Source: Nageia nagi
Lineage: Eukaryota > Pinophyta
Direction of reading: 5' to 3'
Length of the DNA: 64,000 nucleotides
NCBI GenBank assembly: GCA_050084985.1
Contig: JBITNC010000001.1
Location: 184,636,001 to 184,700,000 of the forward strand
Of the stretch, positions 57,277 through 64,000 are shown one piece after another. Below the pieces are notes generated by a model. That model searched no databases. It saw only the letters and a program-made list of their open reading frames with translations, and had not been told where the DNA came from. The stretch's first letter is position 1, and each line of letters begins with the position of its first letter. A program made the position numbers and the translations under genes.

Positions 57277-60200
57277 AAGGTCTTTTCCCACTAGAGAATA
57301 GAACCCTTCACTTGCTATTGCCACTTGCCTACTTAGATGAAGCTTTTGTAGGCAATTTAGGTGATGGAATCAACTCTACAAGGAGCAAGGACTAAATCTT
57401 TTTATTCAAATCCTTTAAGTCCTGATGATCAACTTGAGACAAAATAGGGTAAGCTTATATTTTCATTGTATCTACTCTGAACCCTACCAACACACTCTCC
57501 AACCTTCCAGCATGTAGAAATATTGCAATTGCCTCTTGAGTAAGGTCATTTATGTATTGTAAATATGAAATTTATTTCTCAAAGAAATATTGTTCTAAAA
57601 ATTGAATAGTATTTGCCACCCATCAGTTGGCACTACCCTGTACATCTTTTTCCTCCCATAATTTAGGTGCTTTTAATTCAACCAAAGAATGAAAGAATTT
57701 ATTGATAAAGCTAACTTTTATGTTGATATGGTGTTTATTAATTTCTATACTGAATACTAGCTCCTATAATTCATAGATATCTTGAGTTCTCCTTAAATAT
57801 GTCTATCTTGGCCTAGGAGTAATAGCACATAAATCCTTTTCTATAAGGGCTCTCAACAAACTCTGCATTCTTTCAAGTACCAATCTTGGTATATATAGAG
57901 CTAATTTTTGGAGAGCAGTATGAGTAATGAATTGTTGAAAAGATTATTCTATTTGATTCTTCAATAAGTGGAACTATGATAAATACACCAACCTCTCTCC
58001 TATCTATTCAACCATGGACTTCTTGAAGCCATTTATAATTAGTAGCAACTTTGTATTATCATCATTGAGCACTTTGTTAATAACTAATACTTTCTTCAAT
58101 TCTTCATCAACTTGTTTGGCCTTTTGATTATCTATTACTGCATCTTGAGCTTTGAGATCTTCTATTTGTTTATTTGCCTTATCCAACTCAACTTTGTTTT
58201 TTGTCAGGCTCTTCTTGAATTCAAACCTTTGCTTCTCTAATTTTCCTAGTAAATCTTTATTTTGGTTTTGCAACCCAAAAACTATCTTATCTTTAAGGGA
58301 GAAGTCCCTTTTATGTTGTTCTATCTTCTTATTTAGTTTATCTATCCTATTCTCCATAGCTTGGAGGCTTTTGCTAGCCACCATAGAAGTATTTATAAAG
58401 AACCTATACTAATATATGGTCGAGGCACTCTACATAGTTACATTTGGGATTTCTATGGGAGCAGTATCTAGTTACCCTTATTTAAAAGGCATCTAGGCAA
58501 TCTTAATGTCTCCTATTTTTCTAACTCTACTCAAAATTTTGGATTGTTTCTCTTGGAGCACAAGGGGTTTATTGACAAAAGTTTCCTAATCAATGGGCTC
58601 TACTACTTTTGTTGAAAAAATACTTTTAATCTCCTCTTATGAGGTTGTATAAAATGGAATTAAAGAATGTTGTGGTGTGCTTACTCCTAAAGTGCATGCC
58701 AAAGTTTATTTTATGGGTTGCTCTGTCTTTCTAGGAGTTAAATCCAATACTTCAACCTCACCTTATTCTTCTTCTCATGGCTTATCCTTTTTAAGATTCT
58801 TATCCATTGGATTAGATTCCTTTCTCTTATTTGGTTCATCATCTTCTTCTTTCACTTTGCCTTTGGATGCTATAGTATCACTTGTACCAAGCACATTACC
58901 CCTATGTTGTTGGAACTCATCCCCCATTTCTTCTTACACATCTTGGTAGATGATGATTTCTATGCCCTAAGGCCTTTGGGTCTCTTTAGCATCAAACATT
59001 TCTATTTCTCTGATTATTTCCTTAGGCATCTCTTGACTAACCTTTGGAGATGGAGTTTGTGTACACCTAGACACTCACTACTGTGTGGTCTAGGACTTCT
59101 TCTTGGGTTTCTTCTCTTTTTCCTTGAGGGTTTGCTTTTCTTGGGCTTACACCAAAGTTTGAATTCTTATTTTCTTTGCTAGCTATTTTGAATAGGATGA
59201 TTTTCTAAACTCTTTTATCTTTACTCCCCTTTCTGATTTCCCTTAGAAATTAGGTGGGAGAGGTTTGCCCATTTCTAGCAATGGGTCTTGTGTATACTGG
59301 GCTTTCCATTATTTATCATAGTTAAATTCATCAAATAATAAATCTTCAACATGATGGACCTTAGTGGTGTATTCTAATCTAAACTTGGTAAAATAATGGA
59401 TCTTGTTGGGCTCCCAACCCATCTCTCAACTAGGCCAACACCTTCAGGTCTAAGGAAAATTCTTTTCATTTGACATCCCAATTTTTGTACCTCTTAATAC
59501 CCTTAAGGGTTAACCATGACTTATTCAAAGTTCCAAATTCCCATGCCTCAGCTTCCTTCTCAATCTAATTTACAAAATACTCCACATGGGGCCTTGGATC
59601 ATGGGAAAAAGCTAGGTGCTTTTTATTTGACTTTATAATCTTTGTAATTTCCCTTGATGAGTCATACATCCAAGGGGAATCCACCATTTCTAACTTAAAA
59701 TTCTATGTAACAAACATAGCTATGCTATCTTTATAGCTTATTTCTAACAAAATAAATTTTTTTATAATAGTTGGTATATTTATAATGGGTTTGAAATTAC
59801 CCTCAAACCCATATTCGGTCTTTATAGTACACATTTTCCTACCCATCTCTATAGAATATAGTTGGGTAGTAACAAATTTGGGTAGGAAAAATGGCTTTTA
59901 AAAATATCCATACCTTATGATAACATTCCAATCCTTCAACAAATACTAGTCACCTATCTTATTCCCTCCTTGCAACTCACATATGGTGGTATGACATAGC
60001 CTGTTGGGTGGCTTCCCTATCAGGATCTCCACCATTGATGCTTAGAATTTATCCATAAACTCATAGTATGACCCATGAAACTTGGTTAATACAAGAACCC
60101 TTAAATCAATTGATATAGGTCATGTGGTTAGGGTAGCAGGTTCAACTTGATGTTTTGCTTCCATAAAGTTCTCAAGATTTTGATGGACCAACAACCACCA

Positions 60201-61010
60201 TAAATAAGAATGCCAAAAATTTTATTTCTCAATTTTGAAAATATTTTCTCTCATTCCATTTCAAATAAAGGAAAGGAAATCATAGTAGATATGTTCCTCT
60301 ATAATATTGTAAGCCATTCTCATCATGGCTTCATTTCCTTCTATTTGAGTCTTCTTTCTAAGAACGACTACTAATGCTTGCAACACCTTTATGTATTGAT
60401 CCTTATCAAATAAGGTGATGGCATAGCTCTACATGAGCTTTTTAGTTCTCCTCTCATACCTCTTATCAATCCAGTTCAACATTTCTCTATCATTCTTATA
60501 AAAATCATCCCTTTAATGCTTTAAAGCAATCTACTTTTTTATGTGAAAATTCCAATTAGCTGGGACTATAAAGGCCTATACAATATATTTAGGAGAATAA
60601 TTTAACACCAACTCAAGCTTAGACCCAAATTTACCTTCTTATTATTGATCTTTGAAAAATTTAATCTCATAACCCTATTGACCATGCTTGAGTGTGACAA
60701 CATACAACAACTCAAGATAGGTGAATGATTCAAAGGGTACATAATAGTCCAGGACCTAGTCAATCATTATATCTCTCTTAGAATCAGTAAGTGATTTTTG
60801 TTTACCTATAACCTTGAGCTTTAGGTGATACAATAGGATTTGCATGGGATTGGCATGCGAGGTATCCATATGATTAATCACCCCCATCTCTATTCAATTG
60901 ATGCTAGGAGCATTTTCTATGTATTCATTTTGAATTGCAATGACACCAACATCTACCCCCTCATGTTCAGTGTTAGTTGGTTTCTCCTCACTCAATTGCT
61001 CTGTATGCTC
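57277..61010 (-). pseudogene. long extra reading frame downstream of gypsy integrase, unknown function
   Basis: Minus-strand sequence of about 1,200 codons reads protein-like but is interrupted by some two dozen stops, many where Gln or Trp would fit. Only the segment 58384-58004 is open for over 120 codons. It is a Lys/Glu/Gln-rich heptad-like coiled coil (MENRIDKLNKKIEQHKRDF and following). A Ser/Thr/Pro- and Lys-rich linker lies upstream of it (about 58950-58650). The N-terminal two thirds (about 61000-59000) look globular but match no domain I know. Lying after integrase on the same strand, it would be an additional ORF of the retroelement. An envelope-like protein is possible, but no signal peptide or membrane helix was seen. 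Confidence 0.5.
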
Positions 61011-61629
61011 TAATATTAGGTTCTCTCAAATACTTAGGCTTGAAAATTTCCTAAGTGAGGAATATAATGGTAAATGAACATATTTTATTTACCTAAGGTT
61101 TGTTATCAATGTAATCAATAATGGAAATTAATTTCCAAGGAATATCAAGGTTTGCACATTGTATGAAATGGTGGATGATAGGTAGGAATAGATTAATTTG
61201 GAATGCTTCAAATTCAAATTGGGAGATAAGGCATGATAGTTGGAAGATTTGAGGAAATCTTCTCCTTAAATGTATCCTTTTAATTGATAGTTGTCAGAAG
61301 GTAAGTTCTAATTCCACACCATTCCTAGTTAATGGTTCATATTAATGGCTACCTACCTCCTTGAGGAATGTGGTTAGGCTAAAGAAATGTACAAACATAA
61401 ATTTTCTTTTTAGTAATATATACACTATACAATTTTAGCAGGTGTTATGAAATCACCCTATTAACTAGTAATGTTTTAAATAGATTCCATTTACTAGGAT
61501 AAGCAATTCCTAAGATCCAATGATATATTATAGTTTAAATGCATTATTTTGCATGGATTAAGTGATGATATAGGGCCCATTTCATATAGATTCAAATTTA
61601 TGATATCTCCAAGGCTTTGATCTTTCCTC
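61011..61629. other. spacer between integrase relic and extra frame
   Basis: AT-rich, no recognisable coding blocks. It would be the intergenic spacer of the minus-strand gypsy element. Confidence 0.35.
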
Positions 61630-64000
61630 CTCCTATTTAAGGACAATGTCTCCTATTTCAAACTTTACCTAAGAAGACTTCTTCTTGTCAAACCATTTCT
61701 TGAATATTTGCTATTGATGCTAAAAATATTCATATGCTTTATTTTGATCTTCTAGCTTTAAGAGCCAATTAAACCTAGCTTGTAGTGGTTCAAATTCATA
61801 GTCTTCTAGCTCTCATAGAATTTTTAATTTGGGTAACTCAAGATGAATTGACAATATTGGTATTTTGCCATATACTAATGCATAAGGGGATGTATTGATA
61901 GCAGATCTAATACTAATCCTATCCACCCATAATGCATATTCTAACTATGTATGCCACTATCTGGGATTCCATTCAATTATTTTCTTGATGATCTAGGTTA
62001 GGTTCTTATTTATTGACTCAGCTAGTCCATTCCCATATGGGTAGTAATTTAAAGAGAATAACCAATATATTTCATACTTAGCAACAAAGTTTGACAAATT
62101 AGCTCCAATGAATGCAAGACCATTATTTGATACAATAGTCTATGGGATACCAAAGAAAATAATTATCCTTTTGATCATCTCTATCACTACCTCTTGATCT
62201 ACATTCTTACATGGCATAACTTATGACCATATTGTAAAATAATCTATTGCAATTAAAATAAACTTATGGCCCATTGAGGAATTAGAGTTTATAACACCAA
62301 TGAAATCTAGAACCCATTATTGGAAGAGCTCCTCAATGACCATAGGTTTGAGAGGCACTGATGCTTATCTTCTTTTTCTCACATATTTGCTACATTTTTC
62401 ATACTCTTGAGCTATCTTGAATGAGTCATGAAATATGATAGGCTAATAGTACCCAACATGTAACACTTTTACTGTAGTAGTTAGACCATTATAATGTCCT
62501 CTAGAGAATCCATAATGAAATTCATGTAATATTCTCTAAGCTTCATCATGAGTCATACATCTTAATAGGGTTTGATCAAAATTTTTTCTATAAATATGGT
62601 CATCTATCATCACAAAATTTAAAGCTTAGAGCCTAAATATCCTCCTTTAAAACCTATCTAGGGATTCAAGACATTTACCAGTCTGAAAATTAAAAAAAAA
62701 TTATTTTATCCAATCACTTTCTTGATTAAGATGCTCTTCATCTTCAATAATAATAATCATGTGTGATACCTCTGCTATTTTTTCATAGAAAGCCCTACCC
62801 CTAATAAGCTTGGTTGGTTTAATCTCTACATCATATTCCATTATTTTTGTAATCCAACCAACTTTTCCTTCACCTAATTCTCCTTGAATGACATAATTTC
62901 TCACATCAAGGTGAACAATATATACAAGGATCTTATTATGGGACACATAATTCTTAAATTTTTAAAGTCCTTTTATTATATAAAACACTTGCTTCTCAAT
63001 AAATGAATACCTTTTTTGATGTTGGTGTAGTGTTTGGATATGAAAGGCAATTGGATGTTCTTCTTTCTGGTCATTCTTCTATGCTAAAAATGCAACAATA
63101 CTTTTCTTTGCCACATATGCATACATAATGAAATCTTTTGAAAAATCTAGGGTTTTCAATATAGAAGCTTTCGTTATAGCCTTTTTAATATCCTAAAAAA
63201 GGTCACTTTGCTTCCTCTAACTAAGAAAATACAACATCTTTCTTCAATATTGCAGTAATTAGAGATATAATTTTTAAAAAATTATTGATAAATTTTCTAA
63301 CAAAATTGATTTGATCAAGGAAAGATTGCAAGGCCTTCTTATTAGAAGGGAGTGGTAATACTTTAATAGCTTTCACTCTATCTAGATCAATTACCAATCC
63401 CTTTTATGAAATAATATATCCAAGCAATTTCCCTTGATTAACCATAAAAATAGACTTTTTGGGATTGATTGAAATCCCAAACTCTACACATTTTTCAAAC
63501 ACTTATCTAAGATGTTCCAGGTGATCCTTTCTACTCTTATAAAATACTATGATATCATATAGGTAAGCTAGAATAATTTTATTTATTAGATCACTAAATG
63601 CATGATCCATATCCCTGTGAAAAGTATCTCCAATATTAGAAAGATCAAAGGGTATCCTTTGAAAAGTAAATGTCTCCCATCTAGTTGTGAATGCAATTTT
63701 GTATTGATCTTCATCTTTTACCCAAATTTGATTGAATCCCAAGTAACCATCAATCATGGAAAAGTAGGAAGCTTTAGCTATTGTATGTAGGATTTTTTCC
63801 ATGGGAGAAAGAGTATAATTATCCTTGAGATACACTTAGTTCAAATTTCTGAAATCTATGTACATAACTTGATCTCTCTACTCTTTTTTCATACTGGAAT
63901 AAGATTAGAAACCCAAGAGGAATTCTTGATAGGGTAGATAATTTTAGAATCTAGTAGTTTAATTAATTCATAGTTCATGGCTTCTTCTATTTTTGGGTTT
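61630..64000 (-). pseudogene. Ty3/gypsy pol relic (RT, RNase H, integrase), runs off the right edge
   Basis: Minus strand. Reverse transcriptase starts beyond or near 64000 with an EAMNYELIKLLDSKIIYPI-like block. The open part 63835-63503 holds the DGYLGFNQI region, a degraded MPFGL (IPFDL) and a YLYD in place of YLDD, so the catalytic site is lost. RNase H follows (about 63480-62700). Integrase lies at about 62640-61630, with an SDNG..F block and YYPYGNGLAES in place of the usual YYPQGNG.AE. The order RT-RNase H-integrase is that of Ty3/gypsy. The 'IIYPI..S.WVS' start favours the Athila/Tat side of the family. Frameshifts and stops are frequent. Confidence 0.8.

Noticed and set aside
57277-61010. 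Envelope-like protein
   Set aside because: No signal peptide, membrane helix or cleavage-site pattern was seen; only a coiled coil is clear, so the function is left open.

Overview
This is a stretch of a large, repeat-rich plant nuclear genome. The evidence is an intact plant receptor-like kinase gene surrounded by decayed Ty1/copia, Ty3/gypsy, LINE, SINE, MITE and caulimovirid-derived sequence. The background is very A+T-rich. The sheer amount of old, stop-riddled retroelement sequence suggests a large, slowly purged genome, possibly a gymnosperm, but no marker in the window fixes the species. No rRNA, tRNA, CRISPR or prokaryotic-type feature is present.

Layout. 0-10 kb: a degraded copia element (LTR copies at 815 and 9330, coding relics 4.7-8.6 kb) mixed with an older direct repeat, then an antisense DUF4283 relic. 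11.2-11.8 kb: a foldback MITE with a perfect 9-bp target duplication. 12.0-15.2 kb: the only intact host gene, a minus-strand LRR receptor-like kinase of 1,070 residues. 17.7-19.4 kb: a minus-strand LINE reverse-transcriptase relic. 20.5-31.7 kb: a minus-strand gag-protease-only LTR element with 2.1-kb LTRs; its 3' LTR is split by 4.6 kb of endogenous caulimovirid sequence. 32.2-33.5 kb: a second DUF4283/zinc-knuckle relic.

35.2-51.0 kb is a four-layer nest. A 15.8-kb outer element (0.7-kb LTRs, gypsy gag) carries, in antisense, a broken plant-mobile-domain (PMD) gene with recognisable introns. That gene is interrupted by a 7.0-kb gag-only element, which is interrupted by a young 3.2-kb chromovirus derivative. 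The innermost element has LTRs differing at only three sites, a perfect AACCC target duplication, a consensus primer-binding site, and one open 722-codon frame. That frame fuses gag and protease directly to the integrase tail and chromodomain, lacking reverse transcriptase, RNase H and the integrase core. This is the most interesting object in the window.

51-64 kb: further gypsy gag relics, a tRNA-derived SINE with a 12-bp target duplication, and a minus-strand gypsy pol relic running off the right edge, followed by a long broken extra reading frame with a coiled coil.

The old elements share one decay signature: Gln/Trp codons turned to stops and zinc-knuckle cysteines turned to tyrosine. 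This fits deamination of methylated cytosine. The kinase gene and the 3.2-kb element are free of it. Apart from the kinase gene, nearly everything here is mobile DNA in successive states of decay.
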